NCBI GenBank assembly: GCA_038248505.1
Contig: JBBRXJ010000007.1
Coordinates: 1-58,573, forward strand
Source: JBBRXJ01 sp038248505
Lineage (GTDB): Bacteria > Bacteroidota > Bacteroidia > Bacteroidales > JBBRXJ01
Direction: 5' to 3'
Length of the DNA stretch: 58,573 nucleotides
Of the stretch, positions 19,204-28,145 are shown piece after piece; within the stretch, counting starts at the first letter, position 1; the number at the start of each line of letters is the position of its first letter. The position numbers were made by a program, and so were the translations under genes. The notes beneath the pieces are model-generated. The model did no database searches and was not told where the DNA came from. It was given only the letters and a program-made list of their open reading frames with translations.

Positions 19204-20277
19204 TTGCAGACATTTATAAAAATATCGTTCGTTTTATTAATAATACTGAATAATTCAGTTAATCTTTTAGCTCAGCTTGATACGGTTTGTATTGGCGATC
19301 GTGGTAATGGGTATGGTGTGAATACAACATCAAGTCATACAACATTCGCACAATGGGTTGTTGAGGGTGAAAGCACAAATGAGGTTAATGTGCGCTACAT
19401 AGGAGACACCGTAATTGTTGATTGGGTTCGTGCAAGCCCTGGATTCTATACCCTAGCTGTAACTGAGTTTAATTTCGTTAACGACTCACTGAGTTGTCAA
19501 GGCAATACAGTTATAGATAGTGTGTTTGTATGGGGTGTTGATTCATTGGATATCGGTCCAGATAGTGAAATCTGTTATGGCGAAACCATGAATTATGCAT
19601 CGAATATGACCGCGTTCAGCAATTACTCATGGTCTAATGGGGCAAATTCAAGTACTATTGATGTTAGTGTTCAAGGTGATGTATGGCTTGAGGGTAGAGA
19701 TATTTACGGTTGTGTATATCGTGACTCTGCCTATTTAGTAGTTCATTCATTACCCTTCATTGATTTAGGTGAAGATATGTCTGTATGTGATGAGGTTTGG
19801 AGTGGTGATGTGAGTAGTGCTGGCGTTTCATATAATTGGTATGCTGATGGGAATTTAATCGGATCGTATCCAATACAGGAGATTAGTGATGAATTCCTTT
19901 TTACAACCGGTTACGATTCAATTTCAGTAATTGCGCAAGATATTTATGGTTGCTATGGTGGGGATACTGTAGTGCTTGCACCTTGCTTTTTACAATTGGG
20001 TGCCTTACCTAACCTTATCACTCCTAATGGGGATGATCATAACGATGTTTGGATTATCAATCGTGTAAATCGGTTCCCGCATTATTATAATGATCTATAT
20101 GTTGAGATTTTCAATCGTTGGGGTAAACTAGTATGGCGCTCAACTAAAGGTTATACAGAACCATGGGGTGGTATCGATTTTGGTGGTAAACCAGTACCTG
20201 TAGATTCGTATTTTTATGTTATTTATCTCAAGAATGGCGGTAAGCCAGTTACGGGTCATATATCTGTTATAAGATGA
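19204..20277 (+). CDS. T9SS type B (gliding-motility C-terminal domain) surface protein
   Basis: This 357-residue protein starts at a TTG, the only initiator after an in-frame TAA at 19189; the resulting N-terminus, ending NNSVNLLAQ, is a good signal peptide. The middle has cysteine-containing Ig/PKD-like repeats (DSEICYGETM, GEDMSVCDEVW). The last 85 residues are the gliding-motility-associated C-terminal domain: ITPNGDDHNDVW, then VEIFNRWGKLVW, then SYFYVIYL and a terminal ISVIR. This domain is the T9SS export signal and couples to PorP/SprF-type partners. The next gene encodes exactly such a partner and overlaps it by four bases. Confidence 0.93.
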   Translation: MQTFIKISFVLLIILNNSVNLLAQLDTVCIGDRGNGYGVNTTSSHTTFAQWVVEGESTNEVNVRYIGDTVIVDWVRASPGFYTLAVTEFNFVNDSLSCQGNTVIDSVFVWGVDSLDIGPDSEICYGETMNYASNMTAFSNYSWSNGANSSTIDVSVQGDVWLEGRDIYGCVYRDSAYLVVHSLPFIDLGEDMSVCDEVWSGDVSSAGVSYNWYADGNLIGSYPIQEISDEFLFTTGYDSISVIAQDIYGCYGGDTVVLAPCFLQLGALPNLITPNGDDHNDVWIINRVNRFPHYYNDLYVEIFNRWGKLVWRSTKGYTEPWGGIDFGGKPVPVDSYFYVIYLKNGGKPVTGHISVIR

Positions 20278-21293
20278 TGATGAAAAGGCTAAATATAGTA
20301 CTTATTGGAATAGCAATGCTGCTTTGTAGTATTACCAAGCTATATGCTCAACCTTTGCCTTTTTACAGTCAGTATATGACTACCAAGTTTTTAGTGAACC
20401 CTGCAACAGCTGGTGCATTAGGTAGTACTGTTTTGGAATTAACAGCGCGTGAACAATGGCTGGGTTTTAAGGGTACTCCTAAAACGCATACATTATCATT
20501 TCATACGCGTTTAATGAAGAAAAATTTTTCTGGAGCGAAATCCTCTGCACGTCGAAGGTATACATCAAAACTGAGAGCTGGAAGAATAGGTGTTGGCGCT
20601 TATGTTTTTAATGATCGCTCAGGTTTGCTTGATTATTCGGGTGGTTTATTAGCTTATTCGTATCATATCCGAATGAGAAATCAACAACTTTCATTTGGTC
20701 TGTCATTATCTGCCTTTCAATTGAAGCTTGATCAGGATCGTATTATTCTTTACGACCAAGTTGATGATTTTTTAACTTCAAATAAATTAACGCTTTATGT
20801 GCCAGATGCTTCGGTGGGAGTATATTATGCTTTTACACGTTTTTATGCTGGAGTCTCAGCTGCACAATTGATGCAGTCAAGTCTTAAATATGGCACTTTT
20901 GGTAGTTCATCAACTAAAATGTTACGTCATTATTATTTAATGGCTGGTTATAAATATGAGATTGATAAAAAAATTGACATTGAACCTTCTTTTCTATATA
21001 AAACTAATGAAAAGTTACAAATGCAAACCGATATAAATGTTCGTGGGTATTATAAGAATGATTATTGGGTTGGAGTAACATATCGAACAGGGGGGCGTAG
21101 AATAGAAGATTCCAGAAACAATGGTGCCGTAATTTTGATGGGAGGGGTTATGGTAAATAAATTTGAGTTTGCATATGCTTTTGATTATTCATTAACAGCT
21201 ATACAAAAATATACGTATGGTTCTCATGAGTTTTTCATCTCTTATCATATTGGTGATAATGCTCGTCGTTACCGTTGGCTGCAGCGCTACTAA
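20274..21293 (+). CDS. PorP/SprF-family type IX secretion membrane protein
   Basis: This 339-residue outer-membrane protein of the PorP/SprF family has a signal peptide ending KLYAQ and then the family opening PLPFYSQYMTTKFLVNPATA, with later GGLLAYSYHIRM and the alternating beta-barrel pattern typical of the group. In Flavobacterium johnsoniae SprF is needed to export SprB, and PorP/SprF genes usually follow the gene of their T9SS type B partner, as here. It overlaps the preceding stop, so the pair is translationally coupled. It probably anchors or translocates the 19204 product. Confidence 0.93.
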   Translation: MMMKRLNIVLIGIAMLLCSITKLYAQPLPFYSQYMTTKFLVNPATAGALGSTVLELTAREQWLGFKGTPKTHTLSFHTRLMKKNFSGAKSSARRRYTSKLRAGRIGVGAYVFNDRSGLLDYSGGLLAYSYHIRMRNQQLSFGLSLSAFQLKLDQDRIILYDQVDDFLTSNKLTLYVPDASVGVYYAFTRFYAGVSAAQLMQSSLKYGTFGSSSTKMLRHYYLMAGYKYEIDKKIDIEPSFLYKTNEKLQMQTDINVRGYYKNDYWVGVTYRTGGRRIEDSRNNGAVILMGGVMVNKFEFAYAFDYSLTAIQKYTYGSHEFFISYHIGDNARRYRWLQRY

Positions 21294-21346
21294 GTTTTTT
21301 CTTGTTTAGTATTTTCCTATTTAGTACCTTTCAAAAAAAAAATACA

Positions 21347-22690
21347 ATGAAGAAGATATGGATTATTCTGTCAATACTTTTGGCAGTACTTGTTATCGCA
21401 TTTTTGGTTTTACGCCAGAAATACCCATCACGTTATGCTGCAATGTCTGAGTTAAAGATGAAAGCGGGTGCATATACCGAAGCTGTTGTTTTACTCGACA
21501 AAGCAATTTCATGGAATGGCAAAAGTGATATCCTCTTTACTATGCGTACCGAAGCAAAATATTTAAGCGGAGATACAACGGGTGCACTAAAGGATGCTGA
21601 GATCGCATTAGCAATAAATATTAATAATGGTAAAGCATGGTATTTTAAAGGCCTTTGTTTGTCGGCTCAGAAGTCATTTTCCGATGCAATTATCGCATTT
21701 GATAATGCTTTTGCCAAAAAGTTTTCTGCAGCATTGGTTTTAAACGAACGAGGTCTTGCAAGCTTAAATAACAAGGATATTGAAGGAGCTATTGCTGACC
21801 TTTCTGCTTCTATTGCTGAAGATGGAAAGCCATTTCAACCTTTCTTTAATAGGGCCTCGGCTTATGAAATGAAGAAAGCATATAAGGAAGCAATTGCAGA
21901 CTATGAAAATGCAATTGAATTGGGTGCTGATAAATTGGCTTTAAATATCAGACTTGCTTCATTGAAAGAATTGATAGGTGATGAGACAGGAGCTGTTGCG
22001 GCTTATATGAAAATAATTGAGCTAGGTGGTGCAACCACAGAGATTTATTATAAAAAAGGATATCTGGAGTGTAATTTAAAAAAATATAAAGAGGCCGTTA
22101 ATGACCTTTCAGCAGCGATAATTGCTTCACCAGATAATACGGATGCATACTATTATAGAGGAAATGCTTTTGCTGGTTTAAAAAACTTCAGTAAATCAAT
22201 TGAAGATTATAATGTTGTACTTAAAACAAAATCATCTGATTTAAAAGCTTTATACAATAGAGCTTTGGCTCGCATGTATAATAAAGATACCAAGGGATGT
22301 ATTGAAGATTTAAAACGACTAGTTACAATTGATAAGTCAAGCTACAAGGCTTATAATTTAATGGGAATGGCAAATTTAAACCTTCAGGAATTTGCTCAAG
22401 CAGGTGCGTGTTATGATAAGGCTATACGATTACAACCAAAATCATATGAAGCACATTTTTATAGAGGAATGGTTAATGGAATTATGCAAAATCATAAGGA
22501 AGCAATAAAAGATTATGATGTGGCGATTGAAAATAAAGCAAATTATTCTGAAGCATTTTATAATAGAGGTATTTCCTATATTAATTTAAATGATTTTAAA
22601 AATGGATGCAAAGATCTTCGCAAATCACTTGAGCTTGGCTATTCTAAAGCATCTGAAATGGTTAACATATATTGTGGTAGTTTTAAATAA
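21347..22690 (+). CDS. Membrane-anchored tetratricopeptide-repeat protein
   Basis: 447 residues from the ATG at 21347 (MKKIWIILS); a longer frame starting inside the porP-like gene is rejected because it would add an implausible second hydrophobic stretch. One N-terminal hydrophobic segment (about 4-22) is followed by about eleven TPR units (for example NTDAYYYRGNAFAGLKNF). It lies 53 bp after the porP-like gene and 8 bp before the beta-lactamase-fold gene. It probably faces the periplasm and serves as an assembly scaffold for the locus, which is inference from context. A run of ten A lies just before the start codon. Confidence 0.85.
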   Translation: MKKIWIILSILLAVLVIAFLVLRQKYPSRYAAMSELKMKAGAYTEAVVLLDKAISWNGKSDILFTMRTEAKYLSGDTTGALKDAEIALAININNGKAWYFKGLCLSAQKSFSDAIIAFDNAFAKKFSAALVLNERGLASLNNKDIEGAIADLSASIAEDGKPFQPFFNRASAYEMKKAYKEAIADYENAIELGADKLALNIRLASLKELIGDETGAVAAYMKIIELGGATTEIYYKKGYLECNLKKYKEAVNDLSAAIIASPDNTDAYYYRGNAFAGLKNFSKSIEDYNVVLKTKSSDLKALYNRALARMYNKDTKGCIEDLKRLVTIDKSSYKAYNLMGMANLNLQEFAQAGACYDKAIRLQPKSYEAHFYRGMVNGIMQNHKEAIKDYDVAIENKANYSEAFYNRGISYINLNDFKNGCKDLRKSLELGYSKASEMVNIYCGSFK

Positions 22691-22698
22691 ACTAAAAT

Positions 22699-23769
22699 AT
22701 GAAAAATATTAAAAGTGCTTTTCTTATTATTCTTGCATTTTTAATGCAGGCAATCAATGCTCAGCAAAATCTTCGAGTTGATTCAATTTTTGCTGCTGAA
22801 ATTAATAGTCAGAATATTGGTGTGGCTGTTATGGTTGTAAAAGATGGCGTTGTAAAATATTCAAATGCCTATGGATATTCAAATGTGCCTGCAAAGACAT
22901 TGGCAGCAGCATCAAGTAATTTTAATTTTTCAGGAATAAACGATCAGTTAACAGCTACCGCCATTTTAATGCTTAATAAAACAGGCAAGCTCGAACTAGG
23001 TGAACCCATTAATAAAATAATTCCTGAATTGCCAGAATATACAAGTCAAATATCTGTTTCACATTTATTGCAGCAGACTAGTGGTATTTCGTCATTTGAT
23101 ATGGATGTATTTCTTGAAAAAAAATCAGTGGTAAGTCAAAAGGATATACTTTCTTTTTTTTCTACAACTAATAAAACGAAATTCCCATCGGGTCAGAACT
23201 TAGATATAAATCCAATAAATTATATTTTACTGGCTTTAATTATTGAGCGTAGGAGTGGAATATCTTATTCTGCCTTTATCACTAAAAATATATTCAAGCC
23301 ACTAGCAATGAAAAATTCTAAAGTAGTTTTTGGTAATCTAGCAAGTGTTAAAAATCGTGCTCATGGCTATATATCTAAAACACAAACCGAAGATGCAAGT
23401 ATACTTAAATATAATGTATCTGGATTTGCTGATTTATATTCATCCTTGAATGATTATGCTCGTTTCATTGCATCATTAGATGCAGGAACGCTTATTGCTC
23501 CTGCTGCTATTGAAAATATGTTCAAGATTAATTTTATGCCAGGAATTTTGAAGTTTTATGGCTATGGTTGGTATTTATCTTTCAATAAGGGAAAACGCTA
23601 TGCCTTTCAATCGGGGAATGAATTTGGCTTTACAAACATAGTTATTCGCATACCAGAAGATAAAATAACAGTTGTTATTCTAACAAATAATGCTGGCATT
23701 TCGGGTCTCCGAAAAAAAGCATTTAGTGTGCTAAATCTTTTTTCTGATTTTAAATATCAGATAGAATAG
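22699..23769 (+). CDS. Beta-lactamase-fold protein lacking the catalytic motifs (pseudoenzyme)
   Basis: Serine beta-lactamase/class C PBP-like fold, 356 residues, signal peptide ending NAQ. The fold is clear from VVKDGVVKYSNAYGYSN, ISVSHLLQQTSGIS, ALIIERRSGISY and GWYLSF. All three active-site motifs are degraded: where SxxK should be the protein has Gly79-Ile-Asn-Asp82, where YxN should be it has Ile170-Asn-Pro172, and where HxG/KTG should be it has Gln304-Ser-Gly. I therefore expect no acyl-enzyme chemistry and a binding or structural role. It is the last gene of the T9SS-linked run, 8 bp after the TPR gene. It could instead be a decaying gene, but the reading frame is intact. Confidence 0.85.
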   Translation: MKNIKSAFLIILAFLMQAINAQQNLRVDSIFAAEINSQNIGVAVMVVKDGVVKYSNAYGYSNVPAKTLAAASSNFNFSGINDQLTATAILMLNKTGKLELGEPINKIIPELPEYTSQISVSHLLQQTSGISSFDMDVFLEKKSVVSQKDILSFFSTTNKTKFPSGQNLDINPINYILLALIIERRSGISYSAFITKNIFKPLAMKNSKVVFGNLASVKNRAHGYISKTQTEDASILKYNVSGFADLYSSLNDYARFIASLDAGTLIAPAAIENMFKINFMPGILKFYGYGWYLSFNKGKRYAFQSGNEFGFTNIVIRIPEDKITVVILTNNAGISGLRKKAFSVLNLFSDFKYQIE

Positions 23770-23917
23770 GTTTAAGTGTTTGTTAAGCAGACAAAATCCT
23801 TATTTCTTTTTTTTATTCTGCTATAATGTATTTATTGCAGCTTTTTCTTTATTTTGGGATTCCTTTTCTATACGGGATATTCATGTCAAGTAATTAAATA
23901 TTAATTAAATACAAATT

Positions 23918-25951
23918 ATGACAACAATTGATAAAAGAGCAGCAGACAATATTCGCATTCTATCGGCTGCAATGGTTGAAAAAGCAAAATCAGGTCATCC
24001 AGGTGGTGCTATGGGTGGAGCTGATTTTGTACATGTTTTATTTTCTGAGTTTTTACATTTCGATCCACAAGATTTGGCATGGAGAAATAGGGACCGTTTT
24101 TTCCTTGATCCAGGTCATATGTCTCCAATGTTATATAGTATTCTTGCTCTCACCGGTAATTTTACTATGGATGAACTGGCAAATTTCCGTCAGTGGGGTA
24201 GTCCCACCCCAGGCCACCCTGAAGTAGATTTAAAACGTGGTATTGAGAATACCTCTGGGCCTCTTGGTCAAGGTCATACAATGGCGGTTGGTGCAGCAAT
24301 TGCTGAGCGCTTTCTCTGCGCGCGTTTTGGCGAATGGATGGCTCATAAAACGTTTACATATATTTCTGATGGGGGAGTTCAAGAAGAAATTTCTCAAGGT
24401 GCTGGACGTTTAGCTGGATTTTTGGGTCTTAGTAATCTCATCATGTTTTATGATTCAAATGACATTCAATTATCAACCGAGACAAAAGAGGTAACTTGCG
24501 AAGATACTGCGAAGAAATATGAATCATGGGGATGGAGCGTTGTTACTATTAATGGTAATGATAGCGAACAAATTCGTACTGCATTAAAAAAAGCAACTAT
24601 GGAGAAGGAACGTCCTACTCTCATCATTGGTAAAACAATTATGGGTAAAGGTGCACTGGATACTGCGGGTGCAAGTTATGAAGGAAAGTGCGCAACGCAT
24701 GGTATGCCTTTAAGTGAAGCAGGTGCTTCATTTGATAAATCGATAGAGAATTTAGGTGGCGATCCTAAAAAACCATTTCAAATTTTTCATGATGTTAAAG
24801 AGTATTACATTAAATTACTCGATGCTAAAAGACAAACATCAAAGGCAAAACGAGCAGAGCAAGAGAAATGGGAAGAGTCAAATCCTGCTTTAGCAGAAAA
24901 ACTCGATAAATTTTTTACAGGTGTACTACCCAATATTGATTATTCAAAAATTGCACAAAAGGAAGGAATTGCAACTCGTGCGGCCTCAGCAGCAATACTA
25001 TCATATTATGCACAAAATGTTGAGAATATGATAGTATCATCAGCCGATTTATCAAATAGTGATAAGACTGATGGATTTCTTAAACATACAAAGGCATTTC
25101 GTAAAGGCGATTTTTCAGGGGCCTTTTTACAAGCAGGTGTGTGTGAATTAACCATGGCTTCCATTTGTAATGGTATGGCTTTACATGGCGGCGTTATTCC
25201 TGCATGTGCAACATTTTTTGTGTTTAGTGATTACATGAAGCCGGCTGCGCGTTTGAGTGCTTTAATGCAAATTCCTGTTAAATTTATTTGGACACACGAT
25301 GCATTCCGAGTAGGCGAAGACGGCCCAACACATCAACCAGTAGAACATGAAGCGCAAATTCGTTTAATGGAACATTTGAAAAATCATCATGGTGATCCCT
25401 CAATGTTAGTATTGCGCCCAGCCGATGCTGCTGAAACTTCAGTTGCATGGAAGATGGCACTTGAGAATACTAAAACACCAACAGCGCTTTTACTATCACG
25501 TCAGAATATTAAAGATCTCCCTGGTAAGGATAGTAAAACAAGATATGAGAGTGCATTGGAAGCTTCTAAAGGTGCTTATATAATTCGCGATACGCAAGGT
25601 AAACCTGATTTAATTTTGGTTGCAAATGGTTCTGAAGTGGCTACACTTATTGAAGGTTCTGATTTGTTAGCTGTCAAAGGAATTAAAGCTCGCGTTGTTT
25701 CAGCACCATCTGAAGGATTATTTAGACTTCAGTCAAAAGAATATCAATTATCGGTAATCCCTGCGGATGTTCCTGTGCTCGGATTAACAGCTGGTTTGCC
25801 TGTTACTATGCAAGGATTGGTTGGTGCCAATGGTAAGTCTATTGGGCTTGATCATTTTGGCTATTCAGCACCTTACAAAGTACTCGATGAGAAATTTGGA
25901 TTCACAGGTGCTAATGTTGTAAAGCATGCAGAGTCGTTATTGAGTAAATAA
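23918..25951 (+). CDS. tkt: Transketolase
   Basis: Full-length one-chain transketolase, 677 residues. It moves two-carbon ketol units between sugar phosphates in the pentose phosphate pathway. The N-terminal thiamine-diphosphate domain has KSGHPGGAMG and the SDGGVQEEISQGA segment; the pyrimidine domain has VGEDGPTHQPVEH with the conserved substrate and cofactor histidines. The start ATG at 23918 is unambiguous. It is a single gene with its own terminator. The leader holds a TATAAT-like sequence and a TATTTTGG near-match, so the promoter cannot be fixed. Confidence 0.97.
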   Translation: MTTIDKRAADNIRILSAAMVEKAKSGHPGGAMGGADFVHVLFSEFLHFDPQDLAWRNRDRFFLDPGHMSPMLYSILALTGNFTMDELANFRQWGSPTPGHPEVDLKRGIENTSGPLGQGHTMAVGAAIAERFLCARFGEWMAHKTFTYISDGGVQEEISQGAGRLAGFLGLSNLIMFYDSNDIQLSTETKEVTCEDTAKKYESWGWSVVTINGNDSEQIRTALKKATMEKERPTLIIGKTIMGKGALDTAGASYEGKCATHGMPLSEAGASFDKSIENLGGDPKKPFQIFHDVKEYYIKLLDAKRQTSKAKRAEQEKWEESNPALAEKLDKFFTGVLPNIDYSKIAQKEGIATRAASAAILSYYAQNVENMIVSSADLSNSDKTDGFLKHTKAFRKGDFSGAFLQAGVCELTMASICNGMALHGGVIPACATFFVFSDYMKPAARLSALMQIPVKFIWTHDAFRVGEDGPTHQPVEHEAQIRLMEHLKNHHGDPSMLVLRPADAAETSVAWKMALENTKTPTALLLSRQNIKDLPGKDSKTRYESALEASKGAYIIRDTQGKPDLILVANGSEVATLIEGSDLLAVKGIKARVVSAPSEGLFRLQSKEYQLSVIPADVPVLGLTAGLPVTMQGLVGANGKSIGLDHFGYSAPYKVLDEKFGFTGANVVKHAESLLSK

Positions 25952-25965
25952 ATTTTAGAGCAAAT

Positions 25966-25996
25966 AAAAAAAGCGCCACATCTTGGCGCTTTTTTT
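25966..25996. terminator. Bidirectional intrinsic terminator
   Basis: A-run, GCGCCA, loop CATCT, TGGCGC and T-run: a perfect inverted repeat with a T tract in both directions. It lies between the convergent tkt and pyrI genes. Confidence 0.9.
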
Positions 25997-26019
25997 GTTT
26001 TAACAGGCATCGGGAAGTA

Positions 26020-26538
26020 CTATATAATAACAATATTTTCCTTATCCGTAATTTTTTCGCAATAATGACATCGTAATGCAATTTCTTTTTTTGATAAAAC
26101 GGTAAATTGGGTGGGAACTTTCTCATGATTGGTAATACATTGCGGATTCATACATTTTGCAATACCTTTTATCGCATTAGGCACCTCAACAGTTTTCTTC
26201 TCAACCACTTCGTAATTTCGAATAATGTTTAGCTTCGCTTCAGGAGCTACTAGGGCAATACGATTAATATCAGTATCAGGAAAAAATACATCACTAATTT
26301 TTATGATAGCTTTTTTTCCGAGCTTTTTACTTTCGAGATTGGTTCCAAAAGTCATTTGTGAGCCAACATTAATAAGCTTTAAAATGCTTATTACTTTAAA
26401 TAAATTCTCAGCTGGTATGTGATCAATAACCGTGCCTTCTTGTATGGCGCTTACCTGAAGTTTTTTGCTTGTATCCACTTGCTTTGTATTAATATTAATG
26501 AAAATTGTAGTGCTTGCTTCGTTTGTTTTTGTTGTCAA
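26020..26538 (-). CDS. pyrI: Aspartate carbamoyltransferase regulatory chain
   Basis: 172 residues. The N-terminal allosteric nucleotide-binding half is longer and more divergent than in E. coli. The C-terminal zinc domain is intact: Cys129 and Cys134 (CMNPQC), Cys157 and Cys160 (CHYC). It binds the PyrB trimers and confers feedback control. The start is a TTG that directly abuts the pyrB TAA (in the same frame, with a stop immediately upstream), so no other start is possible and translation is probably by re-initiation. Confidence 0.92.
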   Translation of the reverse strand: MTTKTNEASTTIFININTKQVDTSKKLQVSAIQEGTVIDHIPAENLFKVISILKLINVGSQMTFGTNLESKKLGKKAIIKISDVFFPDTDINRIALVAPEAKLNIIRNYEVVEKKTVEVPNAIKGIAKCMNPQCITNHEKVPTQFTVLSKKEIALRCHYCEKITDKENIVII

Positions 26539-27450
26539 TTATTTTAGTCCGAGTATTAAAGAAATAATAGCCTGCCGAACATATACCCCGTTTAATGCTT
26601 GAGTAAAATAGTATGCCTTAGGATTACTGTCCACATCCATATCTATTTCGCCAACGCGAGGTAAAGGGTGCAAAATCCGCATATTTTCTCTGCTATTTAT
26701 AAGCATATTATTTTTCAGTATAAATGAATTTTTAGTTTTTTCATATTCTACCGGATCGGTGAAACGCTCTTGCTGTATACGCGTCATATAAATAATATCA
26801 GCTTCAGGTACAATATCTGAGAAATCGCGAAACTCATAATATTTTAATCCAAGCGTATCAAGATGGAGTTTATATTCTAATGGCATTTTTAATTCATCAG
26901 GCGAAATAAAATAAAAAGTGGTGTTAAACATGGATAATGCCATGAGTAATGAGTGTACGGTACGACCATATTTTAAATCTCCCACCATAAATATATTCAG
27001 ATTATCGAGTTTTCCTTGCGTTTTTTTAATGGAGTATAAATCGAGAAGGGTTTGAGTAGGATGTTGATTTATTCCGTCTCCCGCATTAATAATTGGAACT
27101 TTTGAAATTTCACTGGCCCAACGTGCACTTCCGTCTAATGGATGGCGCATTACAATTAAATCGCTATAATTACTTACCGTGAGTATGGTATCGTTTAAGC
27201 TTTCACCTTTAGCTGTACTTGATGTGCGACTATCTGCAAATCCTATATATTGTCCTCCCAAACGAATTACAGCACATTCAAAACTCAAACGAGTTCTAGT
27301 GGATGGTTCAAAAAATAGTGAAGCTATAATCTTATTCTTCAAAATAGCTTGATTTGGTTTGTTTTCAAAATCTGTAGCCACTTCAATAACTTTCATATAA
27401 TCATCCTTGGTGAAATCGGTAATTGATACTAGACTTTTATGCTTCATCAT
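26539..27450 (-). CDS. pyrB: Aspartate carbamoyltransferase catalytic chain
   Basis: 303 residues. Catalyses carbamoyl phosphate plus aspartate to N-carbamoylaspartate, the first committed step of pyrimidine synthesis. The carbamoyl-phosphate loop EPSTRTRLSFE and the HPTQTLLDLY segment are intact, as are GDLKYGRTVHS and HPLPR. It lies 11 bp after yigZ and is directly followed by pyrI, a stoichiometric catalytic/regulatory pair. No pyrimidine-responsive leader is visible before it. Confidence 0.96.
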   Translation of the reverse strand: MMKHKSLVSITDFTKDDYMKVIEVATDFENKPNQAILKNKIIASLFFEPSTRTRLSFECAVIRLGGQYIGFADSRTSSTAKGESLNDTILTVSNYSDLIVMRHPLDGSARWASEISKVPIINAGDGINQHPTQTLLDLYSIKKTQGKLDNLNIFMVGDLKYGRTVHSLLMALSMFNTTFYFISPDELKMPLEYKLHLDTLGLKYYEFRDFSDIVPEADIIYMTRIQQERFTDPVEYEKTKNSFILKNNMLINSRENMRILHPLPRVGEIDMDVDSNPKAYYFTQALNGVYVRQAIISLILGLK

Positions 27451-27461
27451 AGCTTTATTTT

Positions 27462-28100
27462 TTATTCAGGGTTTATAATGGAATCAATGCTAATGCTGCG
27501 GTATCTGATAAGTAAGTTCTGTATTTTTTCTGTTTTTGCTTTAGGTATTATTAATTGTGCGGTACATTCTTCTTGAAAGTTCTCATTACGAATACTAAGA
27601 TCATCGACCTTGATTATATTCATTACCACAGGCATTAGTTCATAAGGAAATCGTATATTGAAATATTGATCAATCGTTTTTTCAATTATCGATGCATTAT
27701 ATAGAGCATCTGCTGTTGCATTTCGGTAGGCATGTATTAATCCGCCTACCCCCAGTAATGTGCCTCCAAAATATCGAACAACCACAACTAGTGTATCGCT
27801 AAGATTCTTGGCTTTTATCTGATTGAGAATAGGCATGCCTGCCGAGCCTGATGGTTCTCCATCGTCAACGGCTCTGAATTTTGCATTATCTTTCCCAAGT
27901 ATATATGCATAGCAATGATGGCGTGCATCATGATATTTTTTGCGAAGTGACTCAACAATATCTTTAATCTCAAGCTCTGAATGAACAGGATAAGCGAAGG
28001 CCATAAATTTACTGCCCTTATCTTTAAATACTCCTTCACTCTGTTGGCTTAAACAGAGAAAACTATTTGTATTTGATATGTGTGAATTTAGCTTACTCAT
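27462..28100 (-). CDS. YigZ/IMPACT family protein
   Basis: 212 residues, with the family signature: KGSKFMAFA near the N-terminus, ARHHCYAY, then DDGEPSGSAGMPIL and VVVRYFGGTLLGVGGL. IMPACT-family members are linked to translation regulation in eukaryotes and are of uncertain function in bacteria. It is the first gene of the yigZ-pyrB-pyrI run, 11 bp before pyrB. It starts just after the dnaA terminator, leaving only about 10 bp for a separate promoter, so it may depend partly on dnaA read-through. Confidence 0.9.
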   Translation of the reverse strand: MSKLNSHISNTNSFLCLSQQSEGVFKDKGSKFMAFAYPVHSELEIKDIVESLRKKYHDARHHCYAYILGKDNAKFRAVDDGEPSGSAGMPILNQIKAKNLSDTLVVVVRYFGGTLLGVGGLIHAYRNATADALYNASIIEKTIDQYFNIRFPYELMPVVMNIIKVDDLSIRNENFQEECTAQLIIPKAKTEKIQNLLIRYRSISIDSIINPE

Positions 28101-28110
28101 TTCGGAACAT

Positions 28111-28145
28111 AAAAAAACAGGTTCGAATGACGAACCTGTTTTTTT
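28111..28145 (-). terminator. Intrinsic terminator of dnaA
   Basis: A perfect 15-bp inverted repeat, with arms AAAAAAACAGGTTCG and its complement, loop AATGA. Its right arm overlaps the dnaA stop codon (28144-28146). It has a T tract in both directions. Confidence 0.9.
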
